Origin: Pseudoalteromonas luteoviolacea NCIMB 1942 | GTDB lineage: Bacteria > Pseudomonadota > Gammaproteobacteria > Enterobacterales > Alteromonadaceae | Reading direction: 5' to 3' | NCBI RefSeq assembly: GCF_001625595.1 | Contig: NZ_AUXT01000205.1 | Location: forward strand, 19,004-83,003 | DNA length: 64,000 nucleotides | Shown: positions 50,951 to 60,400 of the stretch, in pieces | Layout: every line of letters starts with the position of its first letter | Numbering within the stretch: position 1 is the stretch's first letter | Notes under the pieces: generated by a model | What the model saw: the letters and a program-made list of their open reading frames with translations, nothing else | The model's database searches: none | What the model was told of the DNA's origin: nothing | Position numbers and translations under genes: made by a program

Positions 50951-51691
50951 GTGCATAAAACACTATCAACGATATTACTATCTATCACAGCCCATTTATT
51001 GTTGCTGTTTTTACTGAGTAAACAGGTAGTAATATCACCCCAACCGTCCCCAGCTCCCGCAATGAAGACTTATCTTGTTTTTGAGGATCGCGAGCCTGAA
51101 CGCCAAACAACGACAGTACGAACAGCACCACCCCATTCTGACGTGCGTTCTAAACCCCAAGAACCTAAACAGGTATCAGCGCCTCAGGCTAACCCAAAGC
51201 AAACGATTGAAAGGGCTGCACCTCATCATGCATCACCCCCTCAACATAAACCAGAGCCAGAAGCACCAAATGAGATTGACGCAACTTCAAGCAAGGCTTC
51301 AAATCAGGCTTCAAAAAGCCTGACTACCGAACCTCATTTTAAGCGGTTAGATCCCTATTTGGGGTTAGAGTCTTTTAGGGCGCAGCAAGCGAAGCTCAGC
51401 ACAAGCTTTAGCGGTCGCGATGTAAACCGAAATATGCATTCAGAGTCACGACTAACAGTCCCTACTGAGCATAAAAACATCCCGATGCAAGGGCCAAAAA
51501 TGGTAACGAAAAATCTGCTTTTTACGGAATACCAAAAGGGGGACACTTGTTTCAAGGTCATGCATGCGGATCCAAGTACTCCAGCACCAGAAGGCTTTTC
51601 GAATGAGTGGGTTTCTCTTGGGTATAAATGTAACAAAAGTGTAACATATAACACATATGACGCTGTAATGAACAAGTGGTTAGACAAATAA
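50951..51691 (+). CDS. TonB-like inner-membrane-anchored protein of unknown function
   Basis: A 246-aa protein with an N-terminal membrane helix (LSTILLSITAHLLLLFLL) and a long Pro/Gln/Ala/Lys-rich linker (about 30-130), the layout of TonB, TolA or similar energy transducers. The C-terminal part (about 185-246) has two cysteines (GDTCFKVMH and LGYKCNKS) and no TonB-box domain I can recognise. The GTG at 50951 is chosen because AGGGAAG lies close upstream. It could span the periplasm. No ExbB/ExbD genes are near. Confidence 0.7.
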   Translation: MHKTLSTILLSITAHLLLLFLLSKQVVISPQPSPAPAMKTYLVFEDREPERQTTTVRTAPPHSDVRSKPQEPKQVSAPQANPKQTIERAAPHHASPPQHKPEPEAPNEIDATSSKASNQASKSLTTEPHFKRLDPYLGLESFRAQQAKLSTSFSGRDVNRNMHSESRLTVPTEHKNIPMQGPKMVTKNLLFTEYQKGDTCFKVMHADPSTPAPEGFSNEWVSLGYKCNKSVTYNTYDAVMNKWLDK

Positions 51692-51778
51692 TCTCAATAA
51701 ATCTGACTTCGCATTGGTAATTTATAAATTCTGTTCTAAGTTTTGTTGTTAGGAGCAACAAGGTTAAAGGAGTAGAGA

Positions 51779-53620
51779 ATGACCATTCGCCAGACTTTTA
51801 TATTACTTTCTTCGTTAGTTATGCTCGCCATGTTTTGTATGGTAGGCGTTTTGTGGTACGAGACCACGCACATCGCATCTCTTGGCCAACGTCTTGCAAA
51901 AAGCAAAGAGATAAGTAACGACCTGCTCATGCTCAGACGTCATGAAAAAGATTTTCTACTGCGCAAAAAGGAAAAGTACGTCGGTAAATTTGACGCACGG
52001 ATCAAGCAAATGCGAAATAACATTCGGATTTTAAGTACGCAATTGCCTGAACCTTTGCAACAAGAGCTTCGAATCGCTGAAAACGATTTATCAGACTACG
52101 AACTTAAGCTCCGAAACTTAGTCACGCTAGATCAAAAAATAGGCCTCACACCCACGCTGGGCCTACGGGGTGAATTTAACCAAGCAGAGCTAGCACTGCA
52201 TGAATCTCTTACCAACATTGGTGACATTACCGCAATGAGTAAAGCCCTCAGGCTTGTCTTATTAGAAAATGACTTTCAAACCAATTTGAACATGTCCACC
52301 AAACAAGAAGTAACCCAGCAGTTGGCCGTGATGAAAGTATATTTCAACGACCAATTTCGCGAAGGACAAAACGACCTAACTAAATTTGAAAATACCGCCC
52401 GCGCACTCACGGCCGCACTCATGGAGCGTGGTCTTGATTCAGAGTCAGGATTGCGAGGAGAGTTAAGAAGCAGCATTCACAAAGTTGAAAATACGATGAC
52501 GCAATTGTCCGACCAAATTGACCAAAACATTCACCAAGAGCTGGGGACTGCGAAAAACCAAGGGATAGCGCTTGCCACTATTTTGACTGCAATTATCGCA
52601 GGGCTGTTGTTGTGGAAGGGATACAAAATAGTCAGCCGATTAAAAGCTGCCAATGACAATATGGCCACCATTAGCCATGGCGCCGGTGATCTAACCCATC
52701 ACATCGATCTGAGAGGGCAAGATGAAGTCACGGAGTTTACCGGCTCTGTTAATCAGTTTATTGATACTACCGCAAACATAGTACGAGAAATTAAGCATAC
52801 TGGTGAAAATGTCGAAACAGGTGCACATCATTCGGTAGAAGTGACAAAGCGCTCACAACAAGCCATTGAAGAGCAGAAAAACAATACTCATGCGGTTAAA
52901 ACAGCAGTAAGCGAGTTAGTCCAAGCCGTATCACTTATCGCTGAAAACAGTGTTGCCGTGCAAAACAATGTCAACGAAGCTGACGAAAATATGGCTAGAG
53001 GCTCTGACATTATGCACAAAGCACACAACAACATGTCGGAATTAACTGGCCATATAAATCAGAATAGTCAGCTTATGCAGCAGCTTTCGTCTGCAAGTGG
53101 TGAAATTGAAAGTGTCACTTCTGTGATACGTGGGATAACAGAGCAAACCAACCTGTTGGCGCTCAATGCCGCTATCGAAGCTGCACGAGCAGGTGAGAGT
53201 GGCAGAGGCTTCGCTGTAGTTGCTGACGAAGTAAGAACATTGGCAAAGCGCACCCAAAGCTCTACCGTTGAAATTGAACGTATGATCCACAGCTTGCAAA
53301 GCTTGGTAACCGAGTCTGAACAGGCGATGCAAACCAGCTTGAACTTGAGCGAAAAGATGTATGAGGGTATTACAGATGCCCAGCAAAGCATGGACGAAAA
53401 CAAACTAGCTATGGACAAAATTCGTGACATGATCATTCAAATCGCTGGCGCAACTGAAGAGCAAATGGCCACAGTTCAAGGAGTCGAAGATGCCGCGGCA
53501 AATATTTCAGTGTCTGCGGAGCAGCTCTATGTAGACTCCTGTGAGAACTGTAAAAATTGTGAAGCGTTAGAACATGATGCCCACCGAATGCAGGAGGATG
53601 TTTCACGTTTTAAAGTTTAG
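51779..53620 (+). CDS. methyl-accepting chemotaxis protein with HBM-type sensor
   Basis: A 613-aa chemoreceptor. TM1 at about 8-28, a helical periplasmic sensor (about 30-258) whose LLMLRRHEKDFLLRKKEKYV resembles HBM-type ligand domains, TM2 at 262-280, HAMP (281-333) and the cytoplasmic signalling rod with the conserved tip NLLALNAAIEAARAGESGRG and DEVRTLAKRTQSST. The tail has an uncommon Cys588-x2-Cys591-x2-Cys594 motif (SCENCKNCEAL). AAAGGAG precedes the ATG at 51779. The ligand is unknown. Confidence 0.93.
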   Translation: MTIRQTFILLSSLVMLAMFCMVGVLWYETTHIASLGQRLAKSKEISNDLLMLRRHEKDFLLRKKEKYVGKFDARIKQMRNNIRILSTQLPEPLQQELRIAENDLSDYELKLRNLVTLDQKIGLTPTLGLRGEFNQAELALHESLTNIGDITAMSKALRLVLLENDFQTNLNMSTKQEVTQQLAVMKVYFNDQFREGQNDLTKFENTARALTAALMERGLDSESGLRGELRSSIHKVENTMTQLSDQIDQNIHQELGTAKNQGIALATILTAIIAGLLLWKGYKIVSRLKAANDNMATISHGAGDLTHHIDLRGQDEVTEFTGSVNQFIDTTANIVREIKHTGENVETGAHHSVEVTKRSQQAIEEQKNNTHAVKTAVSELVQAVSLIAENSVAVQNNVNEADENMARGSDIMHKAHNNMSELTGHINQNSQLMQQLSSASGEIESVTSVIRGITEQTNLLALNAAIEAARAGESGRGFAVVADEVRTLAKRTQSSTVEIERMIHSLQSLVTESEQAMQTSLNLSEKMYEGITDAQQSMDENKLAMDKIRDMIIQIAGATEEQMATVQGVEDAAANISVSAEQLYVDSCENCKNCEALEHDAHRMQEDVSRFKV

Positions 53621-53667
53621 CTAAAAACCGCCAGCCGCTTTTTGTCTTTTCCGGCACCCATTTACTT

Positions 53668-53721
53668 GAGTAGATAAGCGCACCCCCACTTGTCAGATCA
53701 AAGTAATTCGCTTATCTGCTC
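53668..53721. repeat. 13-bp imperfect inverted repeat between chemoreceptor and pat
   Basis: GAGTAGATAAGCG (53668-53680) and CGCTTATCTGCTC (53709-53721), 12 of 13 pairs, 28-nt loop. There is no T-run, so it is not a standard terminator. It could be a binding site or mRNA structure upstream of pat. Confidence 0.4.
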
Positions 53722-53794
53722 GAATTATCCCGCAGAAATGTTAAAGTCATAGCCCAGCGCATACATTGGTCGCTTTTAAATCAAAGGAATAGGC

Positions 53795-56482
53795 ATGAGT
53801 GTAAAACGCATAGGGCAATTTTTTAATCCTCATTCGGTCGCGGTTATTGGTGCGTCCAGCAATCCAGCTCGCGCGGGCAATGTGGTGATGCGTAATTTAC
53901 TGCAAGGCGGGTTTAAAGGGCCTGTTATGCCAGTCACGCCAAAATATACTGCGGTGCAAGGTGTGCTTGCCTACCCTAATATTGAAAGCCTCCCACATAC
54001 GCCTGATTTAGCCATCCTTTGCACAAACAAAAATGCTGTTTGTCAGCTAATTAAAGAGTTGGGACAACTCGGGTGTCGGCACGCAATTATTGTTGCAGCT
54101 GGTCTAGATACCAAGCAAAAATTACAATTAAAAGAGACAGCACTCAGTGCCGGTGTCACCATCCTCGGCTCCAATAGTCTTGGGCTTATATTGCCCCATA
54201 TCGGCCTTAATGCGAGCTTTTCACATACAATTGCGAGACCCGGTAAACTCGCGTTTGTTTCACAATCTGCCGCGGTATGTTCAACAATCCTTGATTGGGC
54301 TCAAAATAAACATATTGGCTTTTCTCACTTTGTTTCCGTGGGAGATTGCATCGACATCGATTTTGATGAGCTGCTTGATTATTTGGCTAGAGACGCAAAG
54401 ACCTCTGCCATATTGCTCTATATCGACAACATTAAAGATGTACGAAGATTTATATCAGCTGCCCGAGCCGCAGCGTTTAATAAACCCGTTATTGCGATTA
54501 AAACAGGGCGAACTTTAGCTGGCGCTCAAGCGGCATACAACCATACAGGCGGCAAGACTTCCGATGATGCAGTCTACGATGCAATGTTCCAACGCGCTGG
54601 TATGTTGCGCGTAAACGACTTGCGTGAGCTGTTTGCTGCGACCCAGACCTTAGCGCTGCACCCTAAGCTTCTAAAAGTTGAACACTTAACCATTTTAACT
54701 AACGGCGGTGGCCCTGGCATCATGGCGGTAGATACGCTTTTGATGCGCTCCGGTAAACTGGCGACACTCAGTGAACAAACGATTGCGGCGCTCAATAAAA
54801 TCGTGCCGCAATCTTCACAGACCGACAACCCGGTGGATATTTTTGGCGATTCATCACCTCAAAGATACCAACAAGCATTAGAAATTCTTTTAAAAGCTGA
54901 TGAAGTAAAAAACCTACTTATCATCCATACACCTTCAGCGCTGGCACCGAGTAGCGCATATGCCAAGATTATTGCTCAAACCTTAGAAAAGCTCCCTAAG
55001 ATGGCACGCCCTTTTGTTATGACAAACTTTATGGGTGAGGATGCGGCGCGCTCTGCTAGAGATATATGTGTCCTGAGTCACATTCCCACTTACCGCACAC
55101 CTGAAGGCGCAGTGAGTGCCTTCATGCATTTGATCACTTATAGACGTAACCAAAAACACCTGACACAAACACCTGAGTCAATTATTCAAGATGATTTAAT
55201 AAATAGTACAGCGGCCAAGCAACATATTTCACAGTACTTAGACTCCGGATACCACTATCTATCGACCCACTCATCTCGCCAAATCCTAGCATGCTATGGT
55301 ATTGAATGTATTGAGACAGAAGTCGCGCTAACACCCAGCGATGCAAGAGAACAGGCAGATAAAATCGGTTACCCGGTTGCTTTAAAACTTATCAGTCCTG
55401 CGATCCCATCAAAATCTGAGGTGGGTGGTGTCGTTCTAAATTTAAACGATGGTAACGAGGTCGAACAAACCGCCTTTGCTATGCTACTGCGTATCAAAAA
55501 AACCTACCCCGATGCTGAGATTGAAGGCTTTTCATTACAAAAAATGGCATCTAGAGCCGGTACACAAGAGCTCAGAATTGCCATCAAAACAGAGCCTGAT
55601 GTCGGGCCGGTTATCCTATTAGGTGAAGCAGGTACGGGCTTAAACTTTTCTCAAGCCGCCGTCGCGTTACCTCCTCTCAATATGAATCTAGCCAAGTATC
55701 TGATTGCAGCGGCGCATGATAAAGGAGTATTAAAAGAACGTACCTTGCCTGATAAAGTCGATAAATATCGTCTCTGTGCGCTACTCACAAGAGTGTCACA
55801 AATGATTGTAGAGCAACCCGATATATGCACTTTGGAGCTAAACCCAATCTTAGCCAGTTCGGGACAGTTTCTAGTTTTAGACGCACAGATCACACTCTCG
55901 TCTTATACCCCTCTTGCTGGCAGAAAGCGATTAGCCATCAAGCCATATCCGAAAGAGCTAGAGCGCAGTATTACCCTTAAAAATGGTCATCAAGCTATGC
56001 TGAGGCCCATCAAACCGGAAGATGAACGCAGCCATCAAGAGTTTGATCAATCACTTAGCCAAGAAGACAGGTATAGAAGGTTCTTTGGCCAGTTACCTCA
56101 ATTTACCCATGAGCAGTTAGCGAAGATGACGCAAATTGACTACGACCGAGAAATGGCCTTCATTGTCAGTGAGCGACATAAAAGTACCTATCGCACACTT
56201 GGAGTATCTCGAGTTTTGATGGATCCAGACAACATTAGTGCTGAGTTTTCGGTAATTGTCCGATCTGATAGCCAAGGCTTAGGGCTAGGAAAGCTGCTGA
56301 TGAACGCGGCCATAGATTACTGCCGAGACCAAGGCGTAGGGACCATTGAAGGGATCACATTACCTGAAAATTCGGGCATGATAACTCTCGCAAAACACCT
56401 AGGCTTTAAAGTAAAGCGTGATTTTGAAGAGGGAGCTACCATTATGACTCTGCCCTTAAATGAAAGCACTGAACATAAGTAA
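53795..56482 (+). CDS. pat: protein lysine acetyltransferase Pat (acetate-CoA ligase-like plus GNAT)
   Basis: An 895-aa cytoplasmic enzyme, similar to E. coli PatZ/YfiQ (886 aa). Residues 1-460 are an ADP-forming acetyl-CoA-synthetase-like CoA-binding module (FNPHSVAVIGASSNPARAG, FVSQSAAVC). About 490-705 is an ATP-grasp domain (GYPVALKLISP, LGEAGTG). About 725-890 is the GNAT domain (LRPIKPEDERSHQEF, then FSVIVRSDSQGLGLGKLLM). Pat acetylates enzymes such as acetyl-CoA synthetase and RNase R. AAAGGAAT precedes the start. Confidence 0.93.
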   Translation: MSVKRIGQFFNPHSVAVIGASSNPARAGNVVMRNLLQGGFKGPVMPVTPKYTAVQGVLAYPNIESLPHTPDLAILCTNKNAVCQLIKELGQLGCRHAIIVAAGLDTKQKLQLKETALSAGVTILGSNSLGLILPHIGLNASFSHTIARPGKLAFVSQSAAVCSTILDWAQNKHIGFSHFVSVGDCIDIDFDELLDYLARDAKTSAILLYIDNIKDVRRFISAARAAAFNKPVIAIKTGRTLAGAQAAYNHTGGKTSDDAVYDAMFQRAGMLRVNDLRELFAATQTLALHPKLLKVEHLTILTNGGGPGIMAVDTLLMRSGKLATLSEQTIAALNKIVPQSSQTDNPVDIFGDSSPQRYQQALEILLKADEVKNLLIIHTPSALAPSSAYAKIIAQTLEKLPKMARPFVMTNFMGEDAARSARDICVLSHIPTYRTPEGAVSAFMHLITYRRNQKHLTQTPESIIQDDLINSTAAKQHISQYLDSGYHYLSTHSSRQILACYGIECIETEVALTPSDAREQADKIGYPVALKLISPAIPSKSEVGGVVLNLNDGNEVEQTAFAMLLRIKKTYPDAEIEGFSLQKMASRAGTQELRIAIKTEPDVGPVILLGEAGTGLNFSQAAVALPPLNMNLAKYLIAAAHDKGVLKERTLPDKVDKYRLCALLTRVSQMIVEQPDICTLELNPILASSGQFLVLDAQITLSSYTPLAGRKRLAIKPYPKELERSITLKNGHQAMLRPIKPEDERSHQEFDQSLSQEDRYRRFFGQLPQFTHEQLAKMTQIDYDREMAFIVSERHKSTYRTLGVSRVLMDPDNISAEFSVIVRSDSQGLGLGKLLMNAAIDYCRDQGVGTIEGITLPENSGMITLAKHLGFKVKRDFEEGATIMTLPLNESTEHK

Positions 56483-56501
56483 ATAATGTGAATAGCGAAC
56501 A

Positions 56502-57449
56502 ATGAGTTTAACTCTAAGACAAAAAACAGCTGCAATTTTAGAAGGCAGTGGACGATACAGAAAAGTGGCTCACGCCCTAGATATATTCCTAATTGCGCTG
56601 ATTATATTTAATGTCCTTGCAATTGTACTTGAGTCAGTGCCAGCATTGGCACAGCAGTACCATCGCTTATTTTTTTACATTGAAGTTATTTCTGTCGGTA
56701 TTTTCTGCATTGAATATCTACTCAGACTATGGTGCTGTGTCGACAAAGTAAACTATCGAGATAAAACCAAAAGTCAACTTGCTATTAGGTTTAAATATGT
56801 GAGATCACCACTGGCTGTGATCGATCTCATCGCTATTTTACCTACCTTGTTGATGGTATTTTTTACCTTTGACTTGCGCTTCTTACGAGTAGTAAGACTG
56901 ATGAGAATTTTTAAACTGACTCGCTACTCGCGTGCGATGCAGTTACTGCTCGCTGCATTTAAAGAGGAGGCGAGCTCTTTGATGGCAGCGTTTTTTATTA
57001 TGTCATTGGTGCTGATAGTCGCATCCTGTGGTATTTACCTTATTGAACATGACGTCCAACCTGAAAAATTTGGTTCAATTCCTGCCGCAATGTGGTGGGC
57101 CATGGCAACGCTTACCACGGTAGGCTACGGGGATGTTGTACCCATTACCCCTCTAGGTCGCTTTTTTGGTGGCGTAATCACCTTATTGAGTATGGGGATG
57201 GTTGCTATCCCTACAGGCATACTTGCATCGAGCTTCGCTGACCAATTGCGTAAACGACGTGATGCCTTTAATGAGGCTATCTTGCATGCGCTGGTGGATG
57301 GAGAACTCGAAGAAAGTGAACTGGAACACTTGGTGGCACTGAGAATACAACTTGGGCTCAGTGCCAGTGAAGCCAATCAAGCAATCAAGCTTATGACATC
57401 ACAGCGCGCACAAAATATGTATTGCAGGCACTGTGGTCAAAAGCTTTAA
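56502..57449 (+). CDS. voltage-gated-type potassium channel
   Basis: A 315-aa six-helix ion channel. The fourth helix LRFLRVVRLMRIFKLTRYSR carries the spaced Arg/Lys of a voltage sensor, and the pore loop TLTTVGYGDVVP is the K+-selectivity filter. A C-terminal cytoplasmic part of about 75 residues is charged and ends in YCRHCGQKL, a small CxxC tail that might bind zinc. It follows pat by 19 nt and its last 4 bases overlap the convergent EAL gene. Confidence 0.93.
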   Translation: MSLTLRQKTAAILEGSGRYRKVAHALDIFLIALIIFNVLAIVLESVPALAQQYHRLFFYIEVISVGIFCIEYLLRLWCCVDKVNYRDKTKSQLAIRFKYVRSPLAVIDLIAILPTLLMVFFTFDLRFLRVVRLMRIFKLTRYSRAMQLLLAAFKEEASSLMAAFFIMSLVLIVASCGIYLIEHDVQPEKFGSIPAAMWWAMATLTTVGYGDVVPITPLGRFFGGVITLLSMGMVAIPTGILASSFADQLRKRRDAFNEAILHALVDGELEESELEHLVALRIQLGLSASEANQAIKLMTSQRAQNMYCRHCGQKL

Positions 57450-60400
57450 TCGCGAAACATTTCTTGCCAAGCGTTTTCCATCTGGTGTGAAATTAAATCA
57501 CCAGGTAGCGGTGGACTGAATAGGTAACCCTGAAAACGCTCACAACCAAGCATTCTTAAAAATTTTAACTGCTCTGTACTCTCAACACCTTCAGCGATAC
57601 AAAACTTACCTAAACTATGGGCCAGTGACAGGGTTGAATGGATAATGGTTTCATGGTCTTTGTCCACACCTATATCGGAGATAAAGCTGCGATCTATCTT
57701 TAACGCGTCCACTGGGAATTGCTTCAAATACGTCAAAGACGAATACCCTGTACCGAAATCGTCCATATACAAACGACAGCCCAAAGCACGCAATGCTTTC
57801 ATCCGATCTATCGCCTGCTCCGCATCCGCCATCATAACCGATTCAGTGATCTCAAATACTAGACATCGACCTGGCACATTGGCCTTCAAAAGGGCTTGTC
57901 TGATCCTTGCTATCAGCTCATCGTACTCAAAGTCTAACGCTGAAAGGTTAATAGATAGGTACAGATCAGGCCAAGATAAATGCCACACCTTTAGCTCAAT
58001 AAGAGCCCGCTCTAGAGTTTGAAGCAACAGCTTTGTAATTAGACCGGTTTTTTCAGCTGCATTTGCGAACTCTTGGGCACTGAAAGTCGGATCTTCAGGC
58101 CAACGTAGTAACACCTCAAACCCTTCTATCTCACCCTTGGTTCCATTAAGGATTGGTTGATAATAATTACAAAACAACTCGTCATTGTAAGCCGTATTCA
58201 AACGGCGTTCGATTTCAATTGTTCTTTTAGCCTGCTGATTAATATCGTGGTGATAAAATTGATAGCCACTAACCAACGACTTTTTAGCATGGCTTAGCGC
58301 TATTTCTGCCGCTTGATTTAATTCAAAGGCATCACTGGCATCTTCTGGATATAAGGCAATCCCTACATACACTTGCAAATGAACACGCTGATCATGTACA
58401 TCAATACCTTCTTGAAAACGCTCCATCAGGCAATGGATGTAGCGTGTTACAGCATCTACATTGTCTAAATGCTCCATCAAAATAAAGAAATCTCGCTCAT
58501 GACCAATTGCCAAACTATCAACTTCCCTAAAGCAACACTGTAAGGTTTGAGCGACCCTTTGAATGACATTCGAAACAAACTCATTGCCAAAGGTATCCGC
58601 TAATCGCTGCAATCTGCCAAACTTAATCGCCAATATCGCCATCGACTGCTCTGCATCTTTTGCCTGTTCAAGTGCATGCTGCACACGGTCCATAAATAGC
58701 ACTTTATTTGGCAGCTTCGTCAATGAATCATAATTCGCTAATTGATAAAGTTCTTTTTCCGTGCGCTTTTGTTTGCTTATATCGGTCAAGACAATGATAT
58801 AGTTTTGGCCAAGTGTAGCGGTCACCTTTACCAATACATGACGCACTTCGCCGCTAGGTAAGCGTAATGCCTCTTCAGCACTGTGATACTCGCCTTCGCT
58901 CAATTCGCTCATCGCACGCAAATAGTGCATCCGAACGTGGCGTTCAAGACCTAAACTTACGCTGGTACTTGAGATCGGGTTGGCTGGTACCGAGAAAGCC
59001 TCTTGTAGCGCCTTATTACAAGCAAGGATCCGAAAACGCTTATCAAAAATCATAACCCAGTCGCGCGTTTGCTCAAATGCTTCACCAAATAAGGAAGCAC
59101 GCTCTTCAAACACACGTTCACGGGTCAAGTTAGTGTAAGTGCCCGCAACACGCATTGGAACAGCTTCACGCCACGCCATCACCTTGCCATAGTCCTTGTA
59201 CCAGCGCCACTGCCCCACTCGATTTCGCAAACGGTAAGTACAATCTATATAGCCTTTTGCAGTTGATACAAACTCAAGCCATTCAATACGGAATAATGCG
59301 CGATCTTGTGGGTGTATTAACTCTAGGTAATCATCAAGATTGATATAATCCGTTTTATACCCTAGCTCATTAACGAGCCGCGGGTGATAAACCAAATTTG
59401 AGCCCGATTGCCAGTCCCACACCCCTGAATTGCTTCCTTCCAAGGCCATTTTTAAGCGAGTTTCACTGTTTCGCGTCTCTTTATGAGCCGCCATAAGTAA
59501 TTGCGCTACTCGATTTTTACGATGTACCCATAAGGCGAAAAGCGCACTCGCTAATATCAAATAACAAGCCAAAGCCATTGGCGAACGCCAAAACGGATAT
59601 TTAACTCTAATATTCAGCTCTGCCGGTTGCGTATAATCCCCTGTTAAGGGATCTTTTGCCCATACCTTTAAGCGGTGATTACCTGGGTTTAGCTTGGGGA
59701 AAACAACCCGATTGCTATTACGGCTTAAAATACGTTGCTCACCCGATAGCTGATATTCATATACAATCCGCTCTTGTGCAGTAAATGCCATTGCTGAAAA
59801 AGACACTTCTAGCCCAATATCATCATGATCCAACTCGATTGATGAAAAAGACTTGAGCCCGGCTGGTTTTAAGTCTCGAGACATTAAATCAACATTGGTA
59901 ATGTTGACACGAGTTAACAACGGCTTACTAGGACGATTTACTTCTGGATCAAAAATAGTGATGCCCTGCAGCGAACCGTACGCTATTTTGCCATCTCGTA
60001 GCTTCACGGAAGATCCGCTATTGAATTCATTGCTCATCAAGCCATCGTTAATTGTGAAGCCCTGAAGATGAAAATTATCTGGGTCTAAGCGCCATATACC
60101 TTGATGCGAAGACATCCATATCATGCCAGCTTCATCTTGCTGCATCTCATATAATAGAAAATTGGTCACTGAAAACGAGTCGGCAGGTAGGGGAAGTTCT
60201 TTGTATCCATCCGCTGTCAATCTCACCAAACCGTGAGTCGCAAATGACAACCACAGCACATTATTTTTGTCGATTGTATAGCTAAGTAAATCCACAGCGG
60301 ACTGCTTGTGTGCCTTGGGAACTTGATAAATCTGAGTCAACGTATCCGAGCTGTGATCATATCGGAACAAGCGTCCTTCACTATAAAAAACAGGTTGCGT

